DNA from: Pseudopyrenochaeta lycopersici
Lineage: Eukaryota > Ascomycota > Dothideomycetes > Pleosporales > Pseudopyrenochaetaceae
Assembly (NCBI GenBank): GCA_003313425.1
Contig: NHZP01000067.1
Location: forward strand, 152,898-216,897
Reading direction: 5' to 3'
DNA length: 64,000 bases
Each line of letters starts with the position of its first letter. Position 1 is the stretch's first letter. The translations under genes were made by a program, and so were the position numbers. The notes below the pieces were generated by a model that worked only from the letters and a program-made list of their open reading frames with translations, was not told the origin of the DNA and did not search any database. Below are positions 35,891-47,728 of this stretch, in pieces.

Positions 35891-37010
35891 GGTTCTTTTA
35901 TAGTATCTTTCCTTTTACTATAAATAGTCCTGCTTACTCTTACTTTACTACCTTACTTTCTTCTTATTTCTACCTATAATTTATCTTTACTACTTCTACT
36001 ACTACTACTACTACCTACTCTAAAGGGGTATAAAAGGCTTCCCCCCCTCTATTTTTACTCTGTTTCTTTCTTTATACTAGCTAAATATAGCTTCCCCTGC
36101 AGTCTCTCTAGTTAGTTCGCCCGCCTTCTCGCGTGTGCCCTTGCCTTAGCCCTCGCCTCTGCCCTCGCCTGGTACTATCGCCGCCGCCGCCGCCGCCGCT
36201 GCTGCTGCTACTGCTGCTACTGCTACTACTACCGCTGCTCGCCCTACCTCCTAGCGTAAGTTATTTACTGTTTTCGCAGTATTTGCAGTTGTTAACAGTA
36301 CTGTAGCCCCCTCTCTATCTGCCTGCGCCTACGCCTACCCTGCTGCTACTACTACCGCCCGCGCTCTTACCGCCCTCCCCCGCCTCTACTGCGTAGATTT
36401 ACGGCCTAGTTAGTTAGTTAACTTTACTAGTTAGTATTATAGTACGCAGCTAGTTTACTATATTATTAACTACTTTTTAGGCCGCACTTTAAATTATAAG
36501 GCTGTCCTAGCCCACGTTGCTAGTGTCCCTGCCCCCGCCCTCTGCTTGTCTTGCGCCCGCAGAGGCGGACTGTTTACGTCCTGCTAGGTTATAAACAGTT
36601 TCCTCTGCAGTAGTTGTGCGGGCTGCTATTATAGTAGTAAGGGTGCTTGTTGCTCCTTGCGCCGTATGTCTAGAAATCTACGTTTACTGCTGTATCTAAC
36701 TGTGTTTACAGCCTCCCCTGCTACTACTACTACTACCACTGCCGCCGCCGCCCCTGTGCCTTAGTCCTGCTGCGTTGCCTCCTGCCGTGCCGCCGCCGCT
36801 GCCGCTGCCGCTGCCTCCTCTCCTAGTGCTACTGCTACTACTACCGCTCCTGTTTCTTACTATCGCAGTACGTTTTCCTTCTTTTTACTACCTTAATACT
36901 ATATTAATAGTTTTAGCTCTACGCCGCGTTATCTACTTACTCTATAATTTAGTATATAATTTAGAGGTGTTAGTAGAGGAGGAGGATAATAAGCTCTAGG
37001 TTTTTTTTTT
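35891..37010. repeat. Low-complexity GC-rich tail with trinucleotide repeats
   Basis: Downstream of the Helitron frame lie GCC/GCT/CTA trinucleotide runs (about 36178-36240 and 36715-36850) and a CT-rich leader (36050-36170). The open frame at 36775-36999 (poly-Pro then poly-Leu) comes from these repeats and is not a credible protein. A small Cys-rich reading frame lies between the two repeat tracts and is listed separately. The stretch ends in a T-run and a duplicated GGGTGTATAATATAAT at about 37010-37040. Confidence 0.6.
36470..36700 (+). pseudogene. Cys-rich zinc-knuckle-like ORF remnant
   Basis: A plus-strand frame encodes LGRTLNYKAVLAHVASV, then LCLSCARRGGLFTSC, then FLCSSCAGCYYSSKGACCSL. 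The spacing C-x2-C...C...C-x2-C-x2-C...CC suggests metal binding. It is rich in Cys and Ser, with a few TAG stops upstream that look RIP-derived. The start and end are unclear because of flanking trinucleotide repeats. It lies 3' of the Helitron helicase on the same strand, so it may be a passenger gene, but it could also belong to another repeat. Confidence 0.4.
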
Positions 37011-37478
37011 GGGTGTATAATATAATTACGGGTGTATAATATAATATTTAGGAGTTCTTTTTATGCCTTTACGCTCTATAACTGTAATATCTATGATTTA
37101 TAGTGCTATGTTTAGCTTATTAACACGCTAAGGGAATATACCACTAAGCTTGGCCTGCTGGCCTATTTACAGGTATAAATTTAAGCTTAGCTTTTAAATT
37201 TTAAAAGTTTCTATTATTCTCTAGAGGCTATATTAGAAATAATAGCTAATTATAGGCTTAACTAGTAAATAGAATTAGCTCTACTTATTTAAACTTCTTA
37301 ATATTTATTAGTTTAAATATAGTATTACCTCTTATAGTAAGTATATAATAGTTTTTAACTATAACTTACTTTAGTTACTTAAAATAAGGAGGTTTAGTAG
37401 GAGCTTACTTCTAAACTTTACTTTACCTAACTTTCTTAAGAACTAGATCTTTCTTAATATTCTAATATATTTAAGAGC
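37011..37478. repeat. AT-rich repeat sequence, unclassified
   Basis: RIP-decayed sequence with no readable frame. It flanks the solo LTR at 37479. Confidence 0.4.
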
Positions 37479-37858
37479 TGTAGAGGAAAAAGGGAGAGCT
37501 TAGCAACAGTTACCCAGGTAATCTATAAGATAGACTACTGTTTTATCTAGGAGGCTTTTAGGAGAGCCAGCTATATAAAGGAGAGCTGAGCACGGCCTAT
37601 TACAGGGGCCATTATACAGTAGAAGCGTGAGCAGCGTGTACGCGTGCGTGAGCGCGTACGTGCTCGCGCACGTGATCGCGCACGTAAGTCTACCTTCAGG
37701 TGTCTCCTGCGTAAGCTTGCCCATCAGCTTACACGTGAGCGTGCACGTGAGCGCGCCCTTAAATACACACAAAAGTACGTGTCTCTCCAGGGTAAGCTCC
37801 TACGTCAGCGCGCACGTAAGCCTACCGTACCCCAGGTCACAGCGCGTTGTTTGCAACA
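37479..37858 (+). mobile_element. Solo LTR, family A copy 3
   Basis: A 380-bp relative of 5340-5691 and 26254-26645, from TGTAGAGG to TTGCAACA, with a perfect target duplication AGAGC (37474-37478 and 37859-37863). It has the same TATA-like box and CACGTG-rich array, though a few CACGTG units are already CACGTA, a G-to-A change. Relative to copy 2 it lacks one short repeat unit. Confidence 0.88.
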
Positions 37859-37863
37859 AGAGC

Positions 37864-39780
37864 GTATTACTATATAAGTTAAGCTAGTATTTACTACTTT
37901 TTTCTTAAAAGTACTAAAATTAATATCTTAAGATATAACCTTATTAAGGGTAAAATACGCTTTAGTTAAGCTTTTTGGTAATATTCTAATATTTTAAAAG
38001 TTTAGAAGATCCATAGCTAGGCTTATAGCTACCCTACTATATCTATCTTCTATAATTATATTTATATTAGGACTAACTACCTTTTATTACTACGTAGCTA
38101 GTAGCTTAAGCTTTTAATATTAAGTAAGCCTTAAGTCTACTTTATTAAACTTCTCTAGATATACTACTAATACTAGCTAATCTAGAATATTATTAGTAAC
38201 TTTATAATACTCTTAAATTTTCTATTTTAGCTAATAAAGCTGTAGTATTTAAGGTATAGTTCTTTAGATTTATCCTAACCTCTTATGTAAAGGACTAAAA
38301 TAGTAAATCTTATATCTAACTTCCTTATTCTACTTAAAGCTAATCTAACTAAGATATAAAAGTAGCTAATATAGCTTATATTCTCTAGTAATATAACTAA
38401 GGAGGTTATATATATTATAAGTAATATTTATAGCCTTAGATAGTAATTACGCCTTACTAAAGATTTAAGTTATAAGGAGCTATTATTAGATAAGAGCTAT
38501 TATTCTTTTCTAATAGTAGCTACTTAGTATTATTTCTTAAGATAACTTAGCTAATAAAGTACGTATACGTAGCTAGATTCTTTAGAATCTAACTAAGCTT
38601 AAGATAAACTATTATTTTATTAACCTTAGCTAGACTAATTATCTAGTTACTAAGAGCTAAAATAAGGTCTTAAACCTCTAGATCTATACTAGGTAGAAGA
38701 GTAGGCCTAGCTTTCTCTTAAACCTTACTTTTCTTATACTTATTAACTACGTCTTTTAGCTACTTTACTATTAATATTTTCTTTTCTTAATTAAGGATTT
38801 AGTATATAAGCTTAGCCTCTCTTTCTATATAGCTAAAGGATATCTATTTTATTCTCTCTCCTTAGTAGTATACGCGCTTAAGATATATATAAATCTTCTT
38901 AATATTAAAACTCTCTAACTTATCTAGAATTAGCTCTTTATATATATAGATAAAGATTATATCTTAGTCTTCTCTTAGAAAGCCTCTAGTAAAGAAGAAG
39001 CTAGCCTCTATCTTATATAGCTAGCCTATCTTAATATAAGCGTTACTATATACTATAAAGTTAGTTAAATACTTAGATAGTTTTAAGAATTTTCTTAATA
39101 TCTTAGAAATATAGGTCTCTAGGAACGCTCGCGTTCTTATACGTTAAGCTATATCTTAATTATACTAATACTCTTTTATTACTTTTTAAAGCTTCTTCTA
39201 GTCTAGTACTCTATATAGCCTTATTTTTTTAATAAAGCTTTTATATATAGTATTATAGAAATCTAAAAGAATTCTTATCTTTTAATAGTTAATATAGCTA
39301 CTATTATCTACCTAGTAATTAAAGTTATCTAGGAACTTAGTAATATCCTTTTTTATAAATAGAAAGTCTCTCTTAGCTAGCCTTATAGGCATAAGTACTT
39401 TACTAGTATCTATAGTATATTTCTTAATAACTTTAATAGTAGGCGTAAGATCTAATCTAAATAATAGTAAATCTAGTATTAATTTAGCTATAAGGATAAC
39501 TAAAGGCTAAATCCTAAATAGGCTGCTACAGCCCTTTAGTATAACTAAATAAGGAGACTATAACTACTAGGTAGTTCCTTACTAACACTACTAATTAACT
39601 AAAATCTAATACTATACTACTTCTAAATTATTTCTTAATTATTTGTAGCTATTTTTATTTTTATTTTCTAATATCTTATTCTTATTCTTATTATTTTTCT
39701 ACTACTAAGTTAACTTCTACTTATCTTATAGGAAGTCTTAATTTATTATAGTAAGGTAATAAGGATATAGCCTTAATAGA
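37864..39780. repeat. AT-rich RIP-decayed repeat, possibly coding on the minus strand
   Basis: TA-rich with few GC dinucleotides. A minus-strand frame at about 38700-39130 is coherent for some 100 codons with TAG-type stops (it contains FFFTRGFLRED), which suggests a dead transposon protein, but I cannot assign a family. No LTR pair or inverted terminal repeat was recognised. Confidence 0.4.
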
Positions 39781-39824
39781 GCTAGTCCTTATTAACTCTT
39801 AGCTCTAAAAATATAAAGGAGGTA

Positions 39825-39985
39825 GCTATAACAGAGATATCCCTCTTAAAGGTTCTAAAGGCTAGCTATAATAGTACCATCCCTCTTAAAGGCTCTAAAG
39901 GCTAGCTATAACAGCGCTATTCTTCTTAAAAGTTCTAAAGGCTAGCTATAATAGCGCTATCCCTCTTAAAGGTTTATTAGGGTTA
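39825..39985. repeat. Tandem repeat of about 40 bp, four units
   Basis: Units of the form GGCTAGCTATAACAG-x-CCCTCTTAAAGG-TTCTAAA recur four times from about 39830 to 39980, varying mainly by C/T changes (AACAG or AATAG, CCCTC or TTCTT). This is a minisatellite now degraded by RIP-type mutation. No gene is associated. Confidence 0.75.
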
Positions 39986-41446
39986 AACAGACACCTAGCT
40001 CTTTCTAAGTAATTCTATAATCTCTATATTATAATATAGTGCTCTTATTTTTATATTTTTAATATTAATAATTTAATACTATATAGGCTCTTTCTACTCT
40101 TAGTAGCTATAGCCTAACTAGAATAGACTATTATACCTCTTAGGCTTTACTATAATTTATAAAGTTATTAAGGTAGTTTAGTATAATCTTATAGTTCTAG
40201 TATTATAAATAAGAGGTAATACTAGAATTAAATGTGCGTAAATAATAGGAGCAGCCCTACCTATATAGTCTGCTAGAAACAAAGGTAAGTATAGAGCCTA
40301 ATTAAAAGTAATATGAAAAATAGTCTAAAATCTTATTAGATTAATATAGCTAATACACTAGCTACTTTGTAAAATCTTAGTTTTAAAGTAAATTATTATA
40401 GTATGTAGTGTATAATGTTAAGATCTCTCGCATCTCTAAGGAAACCTATTATCACCTAATTGCTTAGGTACCCTGTGCAACGGCACACTAGTAAAGCTAC
40501 ATAAAAGATAATAACTATTTCTAATATAGTTAAGAAAAAGTATTACTAAAAGATAAGTAATAAGTTATTATAGTTTCTTATCATAGTTATAAGCTTATTA
40601 TTTAGAGTAGTAGTAATTTAAGAGATTAAAAAATACTTAAAGTTTGCTAATCTACTTATTTATAAATTTCTATTCTCTTACTTTATTTATAAAATACTTT
40701 AAGAGTTTTATATAAAACTATACTTCTAAAGTAGTATAATTAAGGCTTTTTAAAAGTTAGTTAAGTTATTTCTAGTTAGTTATTTTAAAAGTAACTATTA
40801 CTTTAATATTTTTATATTATATATACTAATTTTTAGTAGACTATATAATAAATATAATCTATATAAAGAGAGTTACTATTTAGTATAAGAATTTTATATT
40901 AGTAAAGTAATACTATAATAAGTTTCTACTAAATCCCTTTTAATAAGTAGTAGTTTTCTTTAAGTAGTAGTCTTCTTTAAGTAGTAAATTTATTTAGTAG
41001 TAGCTTTCTCTAAGTAGTTATAATATATAAATTATAAACTATAATAGTTCTTAACTAATATAGTAACTATTAAACTATAATAATTAGCCATAGTAAATAT
41101 ATAACCCTAATTAGTTAGTAGTAACTTTAATATAAAAAATATAATTACTTAGACTTAAGCTAACCTTACCCTAATAACTCTAGCCCTAACCTTAACCTAT
41201 TTATAGTAACCTTAACTTATACCTATTACTAGCGTATAAAAATAGGTATAGAGCTGGGTTAGGTACGGGTCTTATGTAATTAAACCTAACCTAACCCTAA
41301 CCGATACCTATTTGCTACCCTATCTACTTCTATTAAGAAAGCCTATATTTTGTTTAGCTTTTATTATACTCTAATAAATATAGTAAAGGATAAATATACT
41401 TCTCTTATAGCTGCGTATATATTATTTATTCCTCTATCTACTTTAA
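39986..41446. repeat. AT-rich tract with a telomere-like patch
   Basis: RIP-decayed sequence with no readable frame. A less mutated patch lies at 40425-40500. At about 41160-41310 there are irregular runs of CCTAAC/CCCTAA-type words (for example AACCTAACCTAACCCTAACC), resembling degenerate fungal telomere repeats. They are not regular enough to be called a telomere. Confidence 0.4.
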
Positions 41447-41569
41447 TGTTGGCGGGCAGCAGGCAGGAGGAACTAGGTTGATTCCTATCAAATGAGACAC
41501 AAGGGAACTATATACCCTGTGGATGCTTATATAACAGAGCACGTGAGGAGCTAACCATGTTAGCTAACA
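41447..41569. mobile_element. Short solo LTR or TRIM-like element, 123 bp
   Basis: A small GC-richer block from TGTTGGCGGG to TTAGCTAACA with a perfect 5-bp duplication TTTAA (41442-41446 and 41570-41574). TG...CA ends and a 5-bp duplication fit an LTR; 123 bp is very short, so a TRIM-type element or a truncated LTR is possible. It contains a short palindrome (GCTAACCATGTTAGC). It is unmutated while its flanks are RIPped. Confidence 0.7.
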
Positions 41570-41863
41570 TTTAATATAATACTTTATTTTTCTAAGTATA
41601 CTTACTTTCTTACGTATATTAAATTAAGCTGTTTAGTATAAAGGTAGTGCCTAATGTAAAGAAAGGCCTTATAAAGTATAATTAATCTATAGATTTAAGG
41701 TAAGTACAAATACTTTACTAGTACTTTAATACTATAGTATATAGAATATAAGTCTTAATAGACTTAAAACTGTCTTAATTTTTAAGTAATCTTACTCTCT
41801 TTCTTTAGAGCGTAGCCTAGTCTTTATATCTACGGACTTAACTTTAGCTCTTTAGACTAGCTA

Positions 41864-43213
41864 CAGTGCCCTTCCAAAAGTTTTCGCCGCGCTAGTGCGA
41901 CGCGCTCTATCACAACAACACTACCTTAACTTTGCAGTATTATAATTATGCTACTATAACGCTAAATTCTTTAAGAAATAGACTAAAATACGCGCAGACG
42001 TCCTAATTTAATAGTCTAGCAGCAGAATTAAATTATTAGTATGCTGCATAGTAGTGCTTCAGTTACTAAAGTTACTAACGCGTTTAGCCGCAGTAAACGC
42101 AGTATACGCGATATTAGGAAAAGATATTAATAAACTAGCAAAATAATAGATAAACCTTATAGTAGTAGACTACCTATACTATTACTTTATTAGAAGAATA
42201 TTATCTATTATAAAGCACGCGCATAGCTAAAAATTACGTATAAAGAGCTAGCTAAAGAGGCAGTAGTTATAAATCTAGATAGCACTACTTTAAAGCTACC
42301 TAGCTATTCTATATTATAGTAGTATCTTAAAAGACAAGGCCTTACTAAATCTCCTTATAAAAAGCGTCTAAAGCTTAACAAATTACGTGCGTTATAGTGG
42401 CTTAAGTTCTATAGAGAGTACTCTTCTTTCCTATAGTATTAACGCACTATACACTTCTTAGATAAGTACTCCTTTTAAAAGGGCTTAGGGTAAATATAAG
42501 AGTAGGTATTTTATAATTTATAAGAGAAATAAAAGATAATAATACTTTAAACTTATAGCTATAGTAAGAAGGTAGTATAGATAGTATAAGGTTTAATATA
42601 GCTAGATAAACGTAAGCGTGCGCAGAGGAGCCCTCTAGTTATAATAGAGCGCGATCTTAATACTCTAAACTATAGATACTCTACTAAAAGTTATATTAAG
42701 GCTTTAAAGAAAGGCCTCTTATAATTATAGCATTATTTACAGCTTTTTATATAAGATAACGCGCGCGTATATACAGCTACAGCTATAAGGAGATTTCTAG
42801 CTAAGCACTATATTAGTATAGTTAACTAGCTACCCTACTTACCTAATCTTAACCTAATTAAGTACCTCTAGTAGTATCTTAAAAAGCTTATATATAAATA
42901 CTATCCTTAGTATAATAATTATAGTTAAGCTATAGAGGAGTAAGATAGCTTTTACGCTACATTAAAAAGTTGCTAGTATTATATACTAGCCAGCCTAATT
43001 CAGCGCCTCATCATAAGCATGCCACAACGAATTAATACATGCAAGAAAGCGCGAGGGTGGCAAACGAAATATTAAACCTGTGCGTAACTGCTGCTTTAAA
43101 AAAATTTAAATTATATTATATATTAGCTGAGATTTATAGTGTTGAAGTTTTGTGCCCATGTGCTGGTGAGGGTGGCTCGTGCGTGCGCGGCGAGAACTTT
43201 TGGAAGGGCACTG
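41864..43213 (+). mobile_element. Tc1/mariner transposon copy 1
   Basis: A 1350-bp element with inverted terminal repeats (CAGTGCCCTTCCAAAAGTTT at the left, its near-complement at the right ending GGAAGGGCACTG) flanked by TA on both sides (41862-41863 and 43214-43215), the mariner target duplication. Inside is a plus-strand transposase broken by RIP. The last 200 bp are less mutated, close to the gene island. Copies 2 and 3 of the same family lie at 59720-61071 and 61941-62721. Confidence 0.93.
41990..43110 (+). pseudogene. Tc1/mariner transposase, RIP-broken
   Basis: The plus-strand frame shows family features through the stops. An FLDKYSFxKGLG block near 42455-42490 corresponds to the first catalytic Asp (D-E normally, D-K here). 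Near 42810-42890, VNQLPYLPNLNLIKYLQQYLKK corresponds to the YSPDLNPIEHLWxxLKK block holding the last acidic residue. The enzyme would cut and paste DNA at TA sites. Stops and the Glu-to-Lys change make it inactive. The frame at 43039-43254 belongs to its 3' end plus the terminal repeat and is not a separate gene. Confidence 0.85.
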
Positions 43214-43215
43214 TA

Positions 43216-43416
43216 ACAGTTAATTGGATATTCTTAGTCTTACCGAAGGTCTAGAATATCAGTCTCTTCTAGTCAGATATTACCGTAATTACTAGGCCAG
43301 TTAACAAATAAGTGGAAGCCCGCTCACCTATCTATCCCTCTATGTCACTTGTCTCTATTTCCGTCTCCATTCCCTCTATCGCGCGGCGCTACATTGCGAC
43401 GTCAACAGAAAATCTG
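43216..43416. other. Intergenic, 3' side of the carboxylesterase
   Basis: Non-repetitive mixed-composition DNA between the mariner end and the carboxylesterase stop codon. It would contain the transcript 3' end. No motif is clear. Confidence 0.4.
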
Positions 43417-45421
<2,005 letters not shown>

Positions 45422-46059
45422 GATCCTGTCAAGCAAGAAGGACTGGGACGAACGCTTGGAAGCTGTATGAACGAGTTGCACCGGCTGGCTTTTTATGTCG
45501 TTCCTGAGGACCTTCAGCCCCCCAGTCCTTCAGCAGCTACAGCAGACGGAGAAACTCAGATAGCAATCAGGTCTAAGCAAGCACTATGAACGCCATATCT
45601 CGGGAGTTCTTTTCAGTCACAACACTGGCCCAATTATGTGACCTGAATACATCTCGCCGAATACCTTGCGGTCCGAAAGCTCGGAGCGTTGCTAGCAGGA
45701 CGCCCTGAATACAAGATCTATCCTGCTGTTGTGCGGAGATTTCGTGAAACCACCTGATTAGGCAAGACAACGGACGGTGCCTGGACGACCTGCCCCAGAC
45801 ACCCATGGATTATTTTGTCACTGCGGGGCAAACTTCGCCAAATCGCTTGATTAGGCAAGTCGGCTACAGTGTCCGTGCGCGCAACGCCCGGAGTCGCGTA
45901 ACACCCGGAGTCGCGTAACACCCGGAGTCGCGCAACGCCCGCGAACCACCCTAACAGGTCACTTAAAAATGAGGCTGTAGAGTCATACATAATTGCTATT
46001 ATTATAAGATTTTGTGGTGGCGTACTATAGTGATGCTTGTGATCAATTTGGCCTATTTA
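45422..46059. other. Upstream region of the carboxylesterase
   Basis: Contains the presumed promoter of the carboxylesterase and, farther out, a GC-rich 17-bp tandem repeat listed separately. Two near-copies of CTGATTAGGCAAG/TTGATTAGGCAAG occur at about 45755 and 45848. Overlapping open frames here have no recognisable domain and I do not call genes. Confidence 0.4.
45879..45942. repeat. 17-bp GC-rich tandem repeat, 3.8 units
   Basis: Units GCGCAACGCCCGGAGTC, GCGTAACACCCGGAGTC (twice) and a partial fourth unit lie head to tail. The differences are C/T transitions at CpG or CpA. They are located about 460 bp upstream of the carboxylesterase start. Confidence 0.9.
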
Positions 46060-46735
46060 AATATTTCTGGGAGGTTGGCGCTGCGGCTGCGGCGGGCGGT
46101 GACGGCTGGTGTGGGAGGCATCACCTCTGCGTATCAACCATACGCTTCTGTCGCTTCTTCTGCTGTGTGAGCGGCCGTGAGACCCCCCCCCCCCCCTAAC
46201 CCTTTTGGGGTAATTGTATAGCTTTGGCTGCCTCTCGCGCCACACGCCTCTCCTCCTTTATCTTCTCCTTGTACAGCTTATTAGATGCCTTCAACTCCTT
46301 TAAATTTGTTTTTTTAGTTACTCCTCCTTCTCCTCACGCTCCATCACCTTCTGACGAAACTCAGCCTCACGCCTCTTACTCGGTGACCAGAAAACAGCTC
46401 CACCATGGTACTCCTCGCGCTGTTGGAGAGGCAAGACCTGTTGCTTCTTCTTGTGCTTCTTCTTAGTAAGTAGCGCCTCCTTCACGCCTTGAAGCTCTTA
46501 GTGGAGGAGCTCGTTTTGAACTGAGAGGTGGTGGAGTGAGCGGCCAAGCTTCCGTGCCTCCTTACTGCGCTCATCCTTCACTGCAGAGCGAATAAACGAC
46601 CGTATTTCAAGCTAATCTTCTCCGCTGTAGCATGACGTAGAGGACTCTTGCAACTGTGAGGCGTCTGAGATGTCGTTGGTGAATCTATCGAGGATTTTGC
46701 TGGATATGAACGGCATCAACACCAACCCACTCGAA
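46060..46735 (-). pseudogene. pogo/Fot-type DDE transposase, C-terminal fragment
   Basis: Minus-strand fragment. The translation gives LDRFTNDISDASQLQES, then SAVKDERSKEARKLGRSLHH, then LQQREEYHGGAVFWSPSKRR, then EFRQKVMEREEKEE. The YHGGAVFWSP word followed by a charged tail is typical of C-termini of fungal pogo/Fot1 transposases and matches the better-preserved copy at 63086-64000. It begins directly at the end of the GH16 fragment without a visible terminal repeat, and the catalytic domain is absent. A C13 run at about 46185-46197 lies inside. It is broken by stops and frameshifts. Confidence 0.8.
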
Positions 46736-47295
46736 GTCAATCTCGTCCTTGACATCGGACATGAGGATGAAAGCTGTTACAACACCCTTGCCCTGAGCGG
46801 TTGTGGCTTTGGCACAGATCTTGCCGTACCAGACGTAGTGAGTGGAAGCCAGCAGTGTTCCAACTGTGCCCCTGTGCCATTGTTAAGAGAGTCGACTTCT
46901 TGCCGCTGCCGGGATCGGTATACATGGCGGGCATGCCCTGCGACTGCCAGTCGACCTTGGAGGCGTCGCCGAGGCCCTTATCGATGCTCTGGACGTTGCT
47001 GAGCGAATCGAGCAAGTATGTGCTGGACTTGCACACAGGGCTTGGTACGCAGGAATCGAAAGAGTGCGACATGAGCGCGTCACAACCGCCGAGACAGAAA
47101 GTGCCGACACCGCAGTCACTGTATACTGCGAGGTTGTCAGCAGCGCTACATGGTAGGCGAGGGGTGGGGTGACGCACGCGAGCAGCATGGTGTCTCTGAT
47201 GGTCAGTGGCTGTCCGCTGAGCATTTGGCGCCGGCATACGCAGTACCAGCGAGGGTTGCTGCAGCGAAGGCAGCGGAGAGGGCTCCGCGAACTAT
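46736..47295 (-). pseudogene. GH16 CRH-type (Crf1/Utr2-like) cell-wall transglycosylase, truncated
   Basis: Minus-strand remnant of a chitin-beta-glucan cross-linking enzyme. From 47295 it reads IVRGALSAAFAAATLAGTAY (signal peptide), then KCSADSH-stop-PSETPCCS, an apparent intron (GTGCGT...CTCGCAG), then CGVGTFCLGGCD, CVPSPVC, LGDASKVDWQSQGMPAMYTD, LLTMAQG. A one-base insertion in GGGG then shifts frame; the other frame continues GTVGTLLASTHYVWYGKICA and ends at DVKDEIDFEWVGVD, just short of the rest of the catalytic GH16 domain. The start ATG is lost (ATA or ATC), there is one nonsense codon, one frameshift and a truncated 3' end. It must be dead. It joins a pogo fragment at about 46735. Confidence 0.85.
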
Positions 47296-47728
47296 GATCG
47301 CGGGTGGCTTCGAAAACGGGGATGTCGTGTAAGGATACTAAGAGCAGCTCGTGCAGCCGTGCGGCCGTGCAGCTGCCAAAAACTGGTGTGGCGATCGCTC
47401 CAACGGCAAGGCAATGGTGCAAAGGCGATATGTCGAACGTGCCTTCCCAAGGATGTTTTGGTGAACAGACAGGCGTGAAGGGATCCGGGGGTGAGTCCAA
47501 GCGGACGGGGTAAATGTGCGGTGGTGGGTGGCAAGTAATATAGATAGTGGTTAGAGGGGGATGTCAGGGTATGTTATATGGCTAATACTCTCTTATCTTT
47601 ATCTCCCTCGTATATAGCCTCCCAGAAGATAATGCTTGGGTATGGATTTAAGGGTTAAGCAGAACTATGTTGTTCTACCTAATAACAAATCTATGTAAGT
47701 TGAAATACAAATCAACTATATTAATGTG
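47296..47728. other. Intergenic, between GH16 remnant and P450
   Basis: No supported gene. Open frames on both strands at 47304-47534 overlap and show no domain. AT content rises between 47540 and 47720, probably the 3' flank of the P450 gene. Confidence 0.4.

Noticed and set aside
36775..36999. 74-codon Pro/Leu-rich open frame
   Set aside because: Encoded by trinucleotide repeats in one of several open frames; no recognisable protein beyond low complexity.
46801..47500. Large overlapping frames on both strands (123 to 205 codons)
   Set aside because: They overlap the GH16 remnant in wrong frames; the real signal is the frame holding CGVGTFCLGGCD and its frameshifted continuation.
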